Assembly: GCF_003953935.1 (NCBI RefSeq)
Contig: NZ_RXLQ01000020.1
Coordinates: 47,302 to 111,301 of the forward strand
Source: Massilia atriviolacea
GTDB taxonomy: Bacteria > Pseudomonadota > Gammaproteobacteria > Burkholderiales > Burkholderiaceae_D
Direction: 5' to 3'
Length of the DNA stretch: 64,000 nucleotides
The notes below the pieces were generated by a model, which saw only the letters and a list, made by a program, of their open reading frames with translations, was not told the origin of the DNA and did not search any database. The position numbers and the translations under genes were made by a program. This document shows, one piece after another, positions 19,442 through 28,446 of this stretch. Numbering within the stretch: position 1 is the stretch's first letter; each line of letters starts with the position of its first letter.

Positions 19442-20400
19442 TCTTTGGCCGCCTTGTTCAAAAAGCCGGCGACCGCCGGCACCAGCGCCGGCGCCAGCGG
19501 AAATTTGGGATCGGTATAGGTGCCGGTCTGGCGCGCCTTGTCGGGCGGCGCTTCCTTGAGGACGTGATTCATTCCCTGCACCACGAGCAATTGCGCGGCC
19601 GGCTTGGCCTTGTGCAGCAGTTCGGCCTCGCCCAGCGGCACCTGAAGGTCGGTACTGCCCTGCACCAGCAGCACCGGCATCGTCAGTTCCTCGATCACCG
19701 CCGATGGCCGATACTTGAACCACGAAATCAGATACGGCTGCACGCTCGGACGATACAAGGTGGCCAGCGCGGGCGGCACATCGGCCACCTCCCGCCCCGC
19801 TTCAAGCTGCGCCAGAATGCGCTCGCTGTCTTTAGCAAGCGGTGGCGGCAGGGCCGGCGCCAGCTGCTCGCGCAGCAAAGCCGACGCCCCGCGCGCCACG
19901 CCGGCAATCGACACGTACGCCTTTGCATCGCCGGCTTTGGCGGCCAGCATGCCGATCAGGGCACCTTCGCTATGGCCAACCACGTTCACCGTCGAAAAGC
20001 GCTTGTCCGCCTTGAGCATGGCCAGCCACGCCGTGGCATCGTCGACATAGGTTTCGAAGCGCAGGTCGGATTCCCTGGCGCCGGCCGCCGCGCTGGCCGC
20101 GATCCCGCGTTTGTCGAAGCGAACGCTGGCCACGCCGGCGTCGGCCAGCCCTTGTGCCAGCAGGCGCAGGCTGTCGTTCTTCACGCCGGGAGCATTGCCG
20201 TCACGGTCGGTCGGCCCCGAGCCGGCGATCATCAGCGCCACCGGCACAGGCTTGGTGCCCTTCGGCAGCGACAAGGTGCCGGCGAGCGAACCGGTTGCGG
20301 TCCGCAGCGTGATCGCCTGTTCGGTTCCAGCGGCACCCGCGCCAGCGCTGGCAGAAAACAACAGCCAGAGACCCCACTTTCGCAGTCCAGAGGTACGCAT
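19438..20400 (-). CDS. Exported alpha/beta hydrolase
   Basis: A 320-residue hydrolase with an N-terminal signal peptide (RKWGLWLLFSASAGAGAAG). It shows LMIAGSGPTDRDGN, the nucleophile elbow VVGHSEGALIG, VLLVQGSTDLQVPL with the acidic residue, and the catalytic His in VVQGMNHVLKE. It is likely periplasmic; the substrate is unknown. The ATG at 20400 is chosen for its AAGGAGCTTTG ribosome site over a longer reading from 20454. Its stop codon lies inside copy 2 of the 66-bp repeat. Confidence 0.88.
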   Translation of the reverse strand: MRTSGLRKWGLWLLFSASAGAGAAGTEQAITLRTATGSLAGTLSLPKGTKPVPVALMIAGSGPTDRDGNAPGVKNDSLRLLAQGLADAGVASVRFDKRGIAASAAAGARESDLRFETYVDDATAWLAMLKADKRFSTVNVVGHSEGALIGMLAAKAGDAKAYVSIAGVARGASALLREQLAPALPPPLAKDSERILAQLEAGREVADVPPALATLYRPSVQPYLISWFKYRPSAVIEELTMPVLLVQGSTDLQVPLGEAELLHKAKPAAQLLVVQGMNHVLKEAPPDKARQTGTYTDPKFPLAPALVPAVAGFLNKAAKD

Positions 20401-20479
20401 CAAAGCTCCTTTCCACCATAGCGATCCGGTTAAACCCCATCGCAACGTTATCAAGAAAACCAGGATAGCACGGCTTTGC

Positions 20480-21328
20480 CTACCCCGACGCGTGCATCTG
20501 CGCGGCGTCCTTCATCGGCGGCAGGCCGAACATGCGTCCATATTCGCGCGTGAACTGCGACACGCTTTCGTAGCCGACCGCGAACGCCGCACTGCTGGCC
20601 GAGACGCCGTCGGACATCATCAGGCGGCGCGCCTCGATCAGGCGCAGGTGCTTCTGGAACTGCAGCGGCGAGAGCGAGGTCGCCGCGCGGAAGTGATGGT
20701 GAAACGAGGAGGCACTCATCCCCGCCGCCGCTGCCAGGCGTTCGACCGGCAGCGGACGGTCGAATTCGGCCCGCAGCAGCGCCACCGCGCGCGCCACGCG
20801 CTGCGCATGCCCGTCCGGCCCGCCCAGCCGGCGGATCGCCTTTCCGTGTCGTCCGGCCAGCAGCCAGTAATGCAGTTCGCGCACCAGCTGCGCGTGCAGC
20901 ACCGGCACCGCCGCCGGCCGCTCGAGAAGGCGCATCAGCCGCAGCGCCGTGTCGGCCACCTCGGCATCGGTCGGTTCGGGCGGCGCCGCAGCGCTCATCT
21001 GCACGGACAGTTCGCCCAGTACGGCCGGGTCCAGGTCCAGCACCAGCGATATATAGGGGGCGACGGTGACCTGGCTGATGGTCGGCACATCGGCGGTAAT
21101 GAGCAGCGAATCGCCCGCACGGTACGTCACGCAGGTGTCGCCGATCGCCACCTGCTTGGCGCCCTGGAGCACCAGGCAGACCAGCGGCCGGGCGATCCCG
21201 TGCAGCAGGCCGGTCGCCTCGGCCGAGCGGATCGTGGTCAGTCCCGCGATGGGCGTCAGCGCAAGGCCATCGGCGTCCGCGTGCGCCTCCACATGGCGGC
21301 GCACGATATCGAGCAGGGTATCGGTCAT
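20480..21328 (-). CDS. AraC-family regulator (AraC_N type)
   Basis: A 282-residue regulator. The N-terminal AraC_N cupin has RPLVCLVLQGAKQVAIGD and YRAGDSLLITADVPT. The C-terminal double helix-turn-helix has LPVERLAAAAGMSASSFHHH, SLSPLQFQKHLRLIEARRLM, and AFAVGYESVSQFTREYGRMF. It is divergent from the SDR gene at 21463; in this AraC_N subgroup the divergent oxidoreductase is usually the target. Confidence 0.92.
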   Translation of the reverse strand: MTDTLLDIVRRHVEAHADADGLALTPIAGLTTIRSAEATGLLHGIARPLVCLVLQGAKQVAIGDTCVTYRAGDSLLITADVPTISQVTVAPYISLVLDLDPAVLGELSVQMSAAAPPEPTDAEVADTALRLMRLLERPAAVPVLHAQLVRELHYWLLAGRHGKAIRRLGGPDGHAQRVARAVALLRAEFDRPLPVERLAAAAGMSASSFHHHFRAATSLSPLQFQKHLRLIEARRLMMSDGVSASSAAFAVGYESVSQFTREYGRMFGLPPMKDAAQMHASG

Positions 21329-21462
21329 GCCGCCATCGTACCCGATTCCGCAGCGCCGCCGGCGCCATCTGGAGGATCAGGCAAACAAGTGCGAGGTTCG
21401 GGCTACGCCGGCGGCGCGCCCGCGTCCTATGATGAACCTCCCCCACACATCAGGAGTTCAGC

Positions 21463-22218
21463 ATGACCAAGATTGCCATCGTCACCGGCGCCAGCCGCGG
21501 ACTCGGACGCAACACCGCTTTGAGCATCGCCCGCGGCGGCAACGACGTGATCGTCACCTACCAGTCGCGCGAGGACGAGGCGCGCGCCGTGGTGACCGAG
21601 ATCGAGGCCATGGGACGCAAGGCTCTCGCCTTCCAGCTCGACATGGGCAACATCACGGCCTTTGCCCCCTTCGCCGAACAACTGCGCGGCGCCCTGCGCG
21701 AGGTCTGGCAGCGCGACAGTGTCGACCACCTGGTCAACAACGCCGGCCACGGCGACTACGCGCTGATCGAAGAGACCACCGAAGCGCAGTTCGACGGCCT
21801 GGTCGACGTGCATTTCAAGGGTGTCTACTTCCTGACCCAGGCGCTGCTGCCGCTGATCGCCGACGGCGGCCGCATCGTCAACCTGTCGAGCGGCCTGACG
21901 CGCCTGACCTACCCCGGCTACGCGGCTTACGCGGCGGTCAAGGCGGCAGTCGAAACCCTGAGCGTGTACATGGCGAAGGAACTGGGCAGCCGCGGCATCG
22001 CCGTCAACACGGTGGCGCCGGGCGCGATCGAGACGGACTTCGGCGGCGGCGCGGTGCGCGATAACCGGGAGATCAACCAGGCCTTCGCCGCGATGACGGC
22101 GCTGGGCCGGGTCGGCCTGCCCGACGATATCGGCCCGATGATCGCCAGCCTGCTGCACGAGGACAACCGCTGGGTCAACGCCCAGCGCATCGAAGTCTCG
22201 GGCGGCCAGGGCATCTGA
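21463..22218 (+). CDS. Short-chain dehydrogenase/reductase (classical SDR)
   Basis: A 251-residue NAD(P)-dependent oxidoreductase. It has the nucleotide-binding VTGASRGLGRN near residue 7, the structural NNAG, a Ser in NLSSGLT, and the catalytic YAAYAAVK (Tyr-x3-Lys). PGAIETDF follows, as in FabG-like enzymes. A clean ribosome site (CAGGAG) precedes the ATG. The substrate is unknown. The stop lies 6 bases from the convergent tatD. Confidence 0.92.
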   Translation: MTKIAIVTGASRGLGRNTALSIARGGNDVIVTYQSREDEARAVVTEIEAMGRKALAFQLDMGNITAFAPFAEQLRGALREVWQRDSVDHLVNNAGHGDYALIEETTEAQFDGLVDVHFKGVYFLTQALLPLIADGGRIVNLSSGLTRLTYPGYAAYAAVKAAVETLSVYMAKELGSRGIAVNTVAPGAIETDFGGGAVRDNREINQAFAAMTALGRVGLPDDIGPMIASLLHEDNRWVNAQRIEVSGGQGI

Positions 22219-22224
22219 TCGCTG

Positions 22225-23019
22225 CTACGGCAACGGCAAACGCGGCAGCGCAGCCAGCGCGTTGGCGCAGGTGGCCGCGCGCACCTCGTCGACCGTAAGG
22301 CCGCGCAGTTCGGCCAGCACCGCGCCGATGGCGGGCAGTTGTTCCGGGCTGTTGCGGCCCGGATGAATCCACGCCGGCGAAATATCCGGCGCATCGGTTT
22401 CGAGCACGATCGATGCGAGCGGCAAGGTCGCCGCCAGGCGCCGGATCTGCAAGGCGCGCGTAAAGGTCATGGCGCCGCCGAAGCCCAGCTTGAAACCGAG
22501 GTCGATGTAGACCTGCGCCTGCTGGAAGCTGCCGTTGAAGGCATGCGCGATGCCGCCGGCGGGGCGGATCTGGCGCACGTGCTTGAGCACCTGGTCCTGC
22601 GAGCGGCGCACATGCATCAGCACCGGCAAGCCCACATCGCGCGCGATGCGCAACTGCTCCCGAAAAAAATGCTCCTGCTTGTCGCGCATGGCCGGCTCGC
22701 ACAGCATCGGAATGAAAAAATCGAGCCCGATCTCGCCGATGGCGACAAAGTTCGGATCGCCCATCGCCGCCTCCACCGCCGCGCGCAAGGCCGCCAGGTC
22801 GTCGTCGGTCGCATTCGGCACGTAGATCGGATGGATGCCGAGCGCGTAGCTGGCGTTCGGCGCCGCACCCGCCATCCTGCGCACGACGTCGAAGTTGCCC
22901 CGCTCGACCGCCGGGATGACGATCATCCCCACCCCGCCCTCACCCGCGCGGCGCGCCACGTCCAGCGACTCGGCGCCGAATTCGTGCGCGTCCAGATGGC
23001 AGTGGGTGTCGATCCACAT
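22225..23019 (-). CDS. tatD: TatD-family metal-dependent DNase/hydrolase
   Basis: Cytoplasmic metal-dependent hydrolase with reported 3'-5' exonuclease activity. The 264 residues show the metal-binding DTHCHLDAHEF at the N-terminus, IGEIGLDFF, LPVLMHVR and the late acidic motif ETDAPDISP. It is the last gene of a lolC-lolD-tatD operon, two bases after lolD. In many Burkholderiales comEC follows directly; here accessory genes intervene. Confidence 0.94.
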   Translation of the reverse strand: MWIDTHCHLDAHEFGAESLDVARRAGEGGVGMIVIPAVERGNFDVVRRMAGAAPNASYALGIHPIYVPNATDDDLAALRAAVEAAMGDPNFVAIGEIGLDFFIPMLCEPAMRDKQEHFFREQLRIARDVGLPVLMHVRRSQDQVLKHVRQIRPAGGIAHAFNGSFQQAQVYIDLGFKLGFGGAMTFTRALQIRRLAATLPLASIVLETDAPDISPAWIHPGRNSPEQLPAIGAVLAELRGLTVDEVRAATCANALAALPRLPLP

Positions 23020-23021
23020 GC

Positions 23022-23729
23022 TTACAGCTCGGCCGGCTGCAGCCCGTGTTCGGTCAGGCGCAGCACGCGATCGCAGCGGCGCGCCAGCTCGATGTCGTGG
23101 GTGACGATGACGAAGGCCGTGCCCAGGGTTCTGGACAGCTCCAGCATCAGGTCGAAAATCTGCTGCGCGGTGGCGTGATCGAGGTTACCGGTAGGTTCGT
23201 CGGCCAGTACGCAGCCGGGCTGGGTGACCAGCGCGCGCGCCAGTGCCACGCGCTGGCGTTCGCCGCCGGACAGTTCGCCCGGCACGTGCACCACGCGTTT
23301 GCCCAGGCCCACCCGTTCGAGTCCCGCGCGCGCCTTGTCGAGGGCGAGCGCGCGCTTTTCGCGGCGGATCAGCAGCGGCATGGCGACGTTGTCCAGCGCC
23401 GAGAACTCCGGCAGCAGGTGGTGGAACTGGTACACGAAGCCGAGCGCCTCGTTGCGCAGGTCGCCGCGCGCGGTTTCGGACAGGCTGGCGAAATCCTTGC
23501 CCAGCAAGGTCACCGAACCGCTGGTCGGCGTATCGAGCCCGCCCAGCAGATGCAGCAGGGTCGACTTGCCGGAACCGGAGGCGCCGACGATGGCCACCCG
23601 TTCGCCGCGATAGATGCTGAAGTCCACACTGGTCAGCACCGGCACCGAATAACTGCCCTGGGTGAAGGTCTTGCCCAGGCCCCGGCACGCAAGGACCGGC
23701 GTGGCGCCGGCGATGTTCGGATCACTCAT
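23022..23729 (-). CDS. lolD: Lipoprotein-releasing system ATPase LolD
   Basis: ATPase of the ABC transporter that extracts outer-membrane lipoproteins from the inner membrane for LolA. The 235 residues have Walker [10 protein letters not shown], the Q-loop region [16 protein letters not shown], signature [13 protein letters not shown] and Walker [12 protein letters not shown]. The ATG overlaps the end of the permease gene by 8 bases, so the two are coupled. Confidence 0.95.
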   Translation of the reverse strand: MSDPNIAGATPVLACRGLGKTFTQGSYSVPVLTSVDFSIYRGERVAIVGASGSGKSTLLHLLGGLDTPTSGSVTLLGKDFASLSETARGDLRNEALGFVYQFHHLLPEFSALDNVAMPLLIRREKRALALDKARAGLERVGLGKRVVHVPGELSGGERQRVALARALVTQPGCVLADEPTGNLDHATAQQIFDLMLELSRTLGTAFVIVTHDIELARRCDRVLRLTEHGLQPAEL

Positions 23730-24987
23730 AGCGCAGCGCCTCCGCAGGTTTCACGCGCGAGGCGTTGTAGCTCGGGTAGAGCGTGGCGACAAAGGCCAGC
23801 AGCACGGCCACGGCGCCGATCTTGGCCACGTCGGGCCAGCGCAGGTCGGACGGCAAGGCGCTGATCAGGTAGATATCCTTGGGCAAAAACTGTACTCCTA
23901 ATAGTTGTTCAATAAACGGGACGATGACATCGATGTTCAAGGCCACCAGCACGCCCAGGCCAACCCCGGCCAGGGTCCCCAGCATGCCGACCAGCGCCCC
24001 CTGGATCATGAAGATCTTCATGATCGAGCGCGGCGAGGAACCGAGCGTGCGCAGGATGGCGATGTCGGCCTGCTTGTCGGTCACCGTCATCACCAGGGTG
24101 GCGACCAGGTTGAAGGCGGCCACCGTGATGATCAGCGTTAGCACGATGAACATCATCTTCTTCTCGGTCTGCACGGCGGCGAACCAGGTGGCATTCTGCT
24201 CGGACCAGTCGCGGATGCGCAGGCCGCCCGCCATGCTGGCCTTGAGCTCCTCCGCCACGGCCGGCGCGGCGTGCATGTCGGCGATGCGCAGGCGCAGGCC
24301 GGAAGGCGCGTCGAGCCGCTCCATCTTTTGCGCGTCGTTCAGGTGCACGAAGGCGAAGCTGGCGTCGTATTCGTAATGGCCGGCCTCGAAAATGCCGACC
24401 AAGGTAAACGTGCGCGTGCGCGGCAGCATGCCGGCCGGCGTGGTCTGCGCCTGCGCCAGCAGCATGGTGACCTTGTCGCCGATGCCGATGCCGAGCGAAC
24501 GCGCCAGCGCGTAACCCATCACGATATTGAACTGACCGGGAACCAGCGCCGTCAGGCTGCCCTGGCGCACCTGGGCCGCCGCATCGGACACCTTGTGTTC
24601 TTCGTCCGGCAAAATGCCGCGGATGACAGCCGGGCGCATCACGCCGTCGCGCAGCAGCATGCCCTGGGTTTCCACGAACGGCGCCGCGCCCTTGACGGCC
24701 GGATTCTTGAAGGCGTCCTGCATCGCCGCCTGCCAGTTGGGCATGGTGCCGCGCGGGTCGAACACTTCGATGTGGGCCAGCACCGACAGCATGCGGTCCG
24801 TGACTTCCTTCTGGAAGCCGTTCATCACCGACAGCACCACGATCAGCGCTGCCACGCCGAGGGCGATGCCGGAAACCGAAATAAGGGAAATGAACGAGAT
24901 AAAGCTGTTGCGGCCGCTTCGCTTGCCGGCCCGCGTGTAGCGCAGGCCGACCAGCCATTCGTACGGTAAATTCTGGATGATGCTCAT
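23722..24987 (-). CDS. lolC: Lipoprotein-releasing system permease LolC/LolE family
   Basis: Inner-membrane partner of LolD, 421 residues. It has one N-terminal helix ([20 protein letters not shown]), a large periplasmic MacB-like domain (about 50-270) and three C-terminal helices from [19 protein letters not shown] onward, followed by [18 protein letters not shown], a family hallmark. Only one permease gene is present, so the transporter may be a homodimer (LolF-like) or its second subunit may be elsewhere. The ATG at 24987 begins [17 protein letters not shown], the typical start; a 15-residue upstream extension is rejected. Confidence 0.93.
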   Translation of the reverse strand: MSIIQNLPYEWLVGLRYTRAGKRSGRNSFISFISLISVSGIALGVAALIVVLSVMNGFQKEVTDRMLSVLAHIEVFDPRGTMPNWQAAMQDAFKNPAVKGAAPFVETQGMLLRDGVMRPAVIRGILPDEEHKVSDAAAQVRQGSLTALVPGQFNIVMGYALARSLGIGIGDKVTMLLAQAQTTPAGMLPRTRTFTLVGIFEAGHYEYDASFAFVHLNDAQKMERLDAPSGLRLRIADMHAAPAVAEELKASMAGGLRIRDWSEQNATWFAAVQTEKKMMFIVLTLIITVAAFNLVATLVMTVTDKQADIAILRTLGSSPRSIMKIFMIQGALVGMLGTLAGVGLGVLVALNIDVIVPFIEQLLGVQFLPKDIYLISALPSDLRWPDVAKIGAVAVLLAFVATLYPSYNASRVKPAEALRYE

Positions 24988-25154
24988 GTGCCCCGGCAGT
25001 GATTGATTGCAAGTGCGCAGTTTGCCACACAAAGCGCGTCCCGGGCAGGGTTGTCACAATTGAATCACCCGTTACCCGCGTGGTTTTTACAAAAAACGTT
25101 GAACCTGTCGCCCGCCGCGCACTCCAACCCAGTACCGCAGAACGGAGGAAAATC

Positions 25155-26345
25155 ATGGCATTCAGTCTTTTCGATTCAAAAGGCGTGGCGATCGACAAGC
25201 AGCGGTTCACCTGGCGCGACATGGTGCAAAAACCGATCAGCAAGCTCGATGACGACGCTTTCACGCGCATCCGGGTCATCCTGCTCAACGGGCTGGAAAC
25301 CGAAGCCTTGCGCTTCGGCCACCTGGCGGCCCGCTTCAACCGCGAGCTGCGCCTGCCGCTGGCCAAGGTACGCCGCACCGAGCAGCACCAGGCGACCCTG
25401 GTCAACTGGCTGATCGCCCCCGACCATTCCGCCCTGGAGACCACGGTGGCCTACGAACAGGCCGCCATCGAGCTCACCGCCGCCATCGCCCAGAGCGAGC
25501 CGGACCCGTACCTGGCCCAGGTCTACCGCTTCGGCCTGCTGGAAGATTTCGATCACCTGTACCGCTACGCCGCCCTGCTCGACCGGCTCGAGGGCAAGGA
25601 CGCCAACAATATCCTGCAAAGTTATACCGACATCCTGCCCGGGCGGCCCACGTCCGAGCACCACCGCGCGCCCGAGGACGACCTGCGCGAGCCCTACCAC
25701 GCTCGCACTGCCGCCTTCCTGAGCAAGGTCAACGCCCTGACCATCGTCGCCAGCGAATACCAGACCCACGACTATTACCAGAACATCGGCCCCCTGTTCT
25801 CCGACCCGCTGGCGCGCCAGCTGTACGCCGAAATCGCCTCGGTCGAAGAACAGCATGTGACCCAGTACGAATCCATGCTCGACCCCGGCGAATCGTGGAT
25901 CGAGCAATGGCTGCTGCACGAGGCGACCGAGTGCTACAACTATTACAGCTGCGTCGAGCAGGAAACCAATCACCACCTGCGCGCGCTCTGGGAACGCTTT
26001 CTCGACTATGAACTGGGGCATTTCCATATGGCCTGCGAGGCCTTCAGGCAGTTCGACAAGCGCGACCCGGCCGAGGTCGTCACAAGCGACTTCGTCAGCC
26101 CGCTGGCCCTGCGCAGCCAGCGCGACTTTGTGCGCCAGGTCCTCATGAGCGAAGTCGACGTGCGCACCGACGGCCCCCGCTTCGTGTCCAAAGCGCTGGA
26201 AAGCCCGCTCTCGCTCGGCTACCGCAGCATGGTCAACGCCGACGGGTCGCCCAGCGAGATGGTGGCGTCCGGCTATGCATGGATGCCGGGGACCGAACTC
26301 AATCGCAAAAGCACGCTGGCCGCCGCCGGCGCCAACGCGCCCTGA
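25155..26345 (+). CDS. Ferritin-like di-iron domain protein, 396 aa
   Basis: A cytoplasmic, largely helical 396-residue protein. Glu and E-x-x-H pairs recur at helix spacing: ETTVAYEQAAIE, LLEDFDHLYRY, ASVEEQHVTQYE and YELGHFHMACEAF. These fit the iron ligands of a ferritin-like four-helix bundle. The exact role is unknown. The ATG at 25155 has CGGAGGAAA before it. It is followed after 20 bases by a second ferritin-like gene, so the two form an operon. Confidence 0.75.
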   Translation: MAFSLFDSKGVAIDKQRFTWRDMVQKPISKLDDDAFTRIRVILLNGLETEALRFGHLAARFNRELRLPLAKVRRTEQHQATLVNWLIAPDHSALETTVAYEQAAIELTAAIAQSEPDPYLAQVYRFGLLEDFDHLYRYAALLDRLEGKDANNILQSYTDILPGRPTSEHHRAPEDDLREPYHARTAAFLSKVNALTIVASEYQTHDYYQNIGPLFSDPLARQLYAEIASVEEQHVTQYESMLDPGESWIEQWLLHEATECYNYYSCVEQETNHHLRALWERFLDYELGHFHMACEAFRQFDKRDPAEVVTSDFVSPLALRSQRDFVRQVLMSEVDVRTDGPRFVSKALESPLSLGYRSMVNADGSPSEMVASGYAWMPGTELNRKSTLAAAGANAP

Positions 26346-26365
26346 GCGCGAACAGGAGAATTCGT

Positions 26366-27142
26366 ATGAGTACCGTTCAACAAGAACACATGGGCATGAA
26401 CCGCACCGGCATCCAGATGTCGCCGCTCGACAGCAGGGCGATGCAGGAAGTCGAACCGGCAATCGTCTCCAGCGATGGCGTCGACGAGCGGGCGCTGGCG
26501 GAGCTGCGCAGCGATTACATCGCCAACGCCGACGCGCTGGGATCGGTGCCGCTGCCGGGCACGCTGACCGGGGCGGTAACGGTGGGGGTGTCGATGCTCA
26601 AGGGCGACAGTCCGCAGATCCTGCTCGACAAGCTCGGCGAGCGGCTCGCCTTCGAGCGCACCGGCACGCGCCTGTACGACGCGCTGATCACCAAGTGCGA
26701 CATCATGCTCACCGAGGACATGAGCATGACCATCGACGACCTGGAGCAGATCCGTGCCGACGAGGCGCGCCATTTCCTCATGGTCGCGGACGCCATCGAG
26801 TCGCTTGGCGGAGACCCGACTTCGCAGACCCCGAGCGCCGACCTGGTGGGCGTAGAGTCGATGGGGCTGGTACAGGTGTTGAACGATCCGCGCACCACCA
26901 TCGCGCAATCGCTGCACGCCATCGTGACTGCCGAACTGAGCGACAAGGCGGGCTGGGAAACGCTGGTGGCGCTGGCGGACGAGCACGGCCTGGCGGAGAT
27001 GGTCGACAGCTTCACGCAGGCGCTGAACGAAGAACGCGAGCACCTGGCACTCACGCAAACCTGGTATGAGGAGGCGATCGGGCTGACGTACGGGGATGTG
27101 GAGATCGACGACGCAGCGTCCTTGTTACAGGCGCCTGAATAA
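26366..27142 (+). CDS. Ferritin-like di-iron domain protein, 258 aa
   Basis: A second helical protein, 258 residues, with ligand-like motifs in order: ERLAFERTGTRLYD, IRADEARHFLMVADAI, IVTAELSDKAGWE and NEEREHLALTQTWYEE. This E...ExxRH / E...ExxEH arrangement is that of a canonical ferritin-like or rubrerythrin-like di-iron site. There is no signal peptide. The start at 26366 follows CAGGAGAA. It is cotranscribed with the 396-aa partner; the two may work as one complex. Confidence 0.75.
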   Translation: MSTVQQEHMGMNRTGIQMSPLDSRAMQEVEPAIVSSDGVDERALAELRSDYIANADALGSVPLPGTLTGAVTVGVSMLKGDSPQILLDKLGERLAFERTGTRLYDALITKCDIMLTEDMSMTIDDLEQIRADEARHFLMVADAIESLGGDPTSQTPSADLVGVESMGLVQVLNDPRTTIAQSLHAIVTAELSDKAGWETLVALADEHGLAEMVDSFTQALNEEREHLALTQTWYEEAIGLTYGDVEIDDAASLLQAPE

Positions 27143-27153
27143 AGCGGGCAGCT

Positions 27154-27241
27154 GCGACGCAACGAGGGCGCAACTACGACGCAACAAGGACGCAACTACG
27201 ACGCAACGAGGACGCAACTACGACGCAACGAGGACGCATCG
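27154..27241. repeat. Four tandem 22-bp repeats
   Basis: Unit ACGACGCAACGAGGACGCAACT repeats four times end to end (27154, 27176, 27198, 27220). Units 2 and 3 differ by one base; units 1 and 4 carry a few edge changes. It starts 12 bases after the second ferritin-like gene stops and lies in no convincing gene. Confidence 0.9.
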
Positions 27242-27297
27242 ACGGTGCGGCAAGGGCGCGGTCGACAGCCAGCTGCCTTGCCAGGCAGCTGAACTGC

Positions 27298-27690
27298 CTA
27301 GCTGCGGCCTGGAATCTTCATGACGCGGTTATTCACGCCCGAGATGTTTTTCTTCGGCTCGGCTGTGGATTGCCAGCGCACGCTGTTGTCCACGCCTTCC
27401 ACACTCAGCGGCGCCTTGGGGGCCAGTTCGATGGTGACCGAGTTGCCGGTGCCGGAAATATTCAGCGACGAGCACACGCCGGTGAAGGTGATGACGTTGT
27501 CATTCCCCTCGATGATCGCGCGGCGGCCGTCGCACTGGAACGAGCGCTTATGATCGTTGCCGCTGATTTCGATCTTGTCCTTGCCCGCCGACGTGGTGCC
27601 GGTGGCGTCGTCATCGGCGAACGCCGTCCCGCAGGCGCCGATAGCAGCGATCAGGGCAAACCCACATGAAGATAATGTACGAAAAAACAT
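27298..27690 (-). CDS. Secreted DUF3060-domain protein A
   Basis: A 130-residue protein with a signal peptide (ALIAAIGACGTAFA). The body is built of short beta repeats (ISGNDH, IEGNDNVITFTG, ISGTGNSVTIEL, VEGVDNSVRW), the DUF3060 pattern suggesting a small right-handed beta helix. Two cysteines flank the middle and may pair in the periplasm. It is paralogous to the next gene on the same strand. Function unknown. Confidence 0.8.
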   Translation of the reverse strand: MFFRTLSSCGFALIAAIGACGTAFADDDATGTTSAGKDKIEISGNDHKRSFQCDGRRAIIEGNDNVITFTGVCSSLNISGTGNSVTIELAPKAPLSVEGVDNSVRWQSTAEPKKNISGVNNRVMKIPGRS

Positions 27691-27803
27691 AAATACCCTT
27701 TTTTCAATGAAATGATTCCTGAAATACTATTTCATCAATAAATTTTTGGCAAGTTTTATGCAGCGCTCATGATCGTCACATGGCCGCTACTCCCGCATCC
27801 GTT

Positions 27804-28193
27804 TTACGGTTTCAGCGGAACCCTGACAATCTTGTGTTCGGCACCAGCGATGTTCTGGCGCGGCTCGCCCGTCGACTGCCAGTTCACCTGGTTACTCACG
27901 CCCGACACCACCAGGCTACCGGTCGGCGCCACCTGCACCGTCACCTTGCTCTCCGCGCCGGCGATCTCGACACTGGAGCACACCCCGGTGAACGTCAGCA
28001 CATGCTGGGAACCGCTGACCAGCACCTTGCGTCCGTTGCAGGGAAAGGTACGCTGATGGCCATTGCCGGTCACTTCGATCGACTCCTTTTGGACGGCAAT
28101 CTCGCCGACGCCCTTGTCCTGCGCCATCGCGCCGGTCGCTACCGCGAGCGCCAGGCCCATGCCAAGTCCGCAGACTATCGTTTTGATCCGCAT
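27804..28193 (-). CDS. Secreted DUF3060-domain protein B
   Basis: A 129-residue paralogue of the preceding protein with its own signal peptide (GLALAVATGAMAQ). The same repeats are present (VTGNGHQRTFPCNGR, VSGSQHVLTFTGVCSS, VSGVSNQVNWQSTGEP) and the two cysteines are conserved. Gene order on the minus strand is B then A with 113 AT-rich bases between, so a tandem duplication is likely. Function unknown. Confidence 0.8.
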   Translation of the reverse strand: MRIKTIVCGLGMGLALAVATGAMAQDKGVGEIAVQKESIEVTGNGHQRTFPCNGRKVLVSGSQHVLTFTGVCSSVEIAGAESKVTVQVAPTGSLVVSGVSNQVNWQSTGEPRQNIAGAEHKIVRVPLKP

Positions 28194-28446
28194 ACATGAA
28201 CTCCTTGTCAGGAAAATAAGGTTGATGAAATTCTAGCATCGCTATCGAGGACAGCCGCGCGCGCTTGACGGCATCGACAGGACGCCGGCAGCCAGGCAGC
28301 GGCGTGCGCAGGCCGCTGCGGCCTTGTTTCGCGCGCTTGACAGCGCGCATGACGGCGCCCATGACGGCGCGCGCATTCCCGCGCGCCGGCCCGTTCGCCG
28401 CGCGCCCGCATATTTTCGGGTTTGCCAATTTGTCCTACAATGCTGG

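Noticed and set aside
27154-27241. CRISPR array
   Set aside because: The 22-bp units abut directly without spacers, and no cas genes are near.
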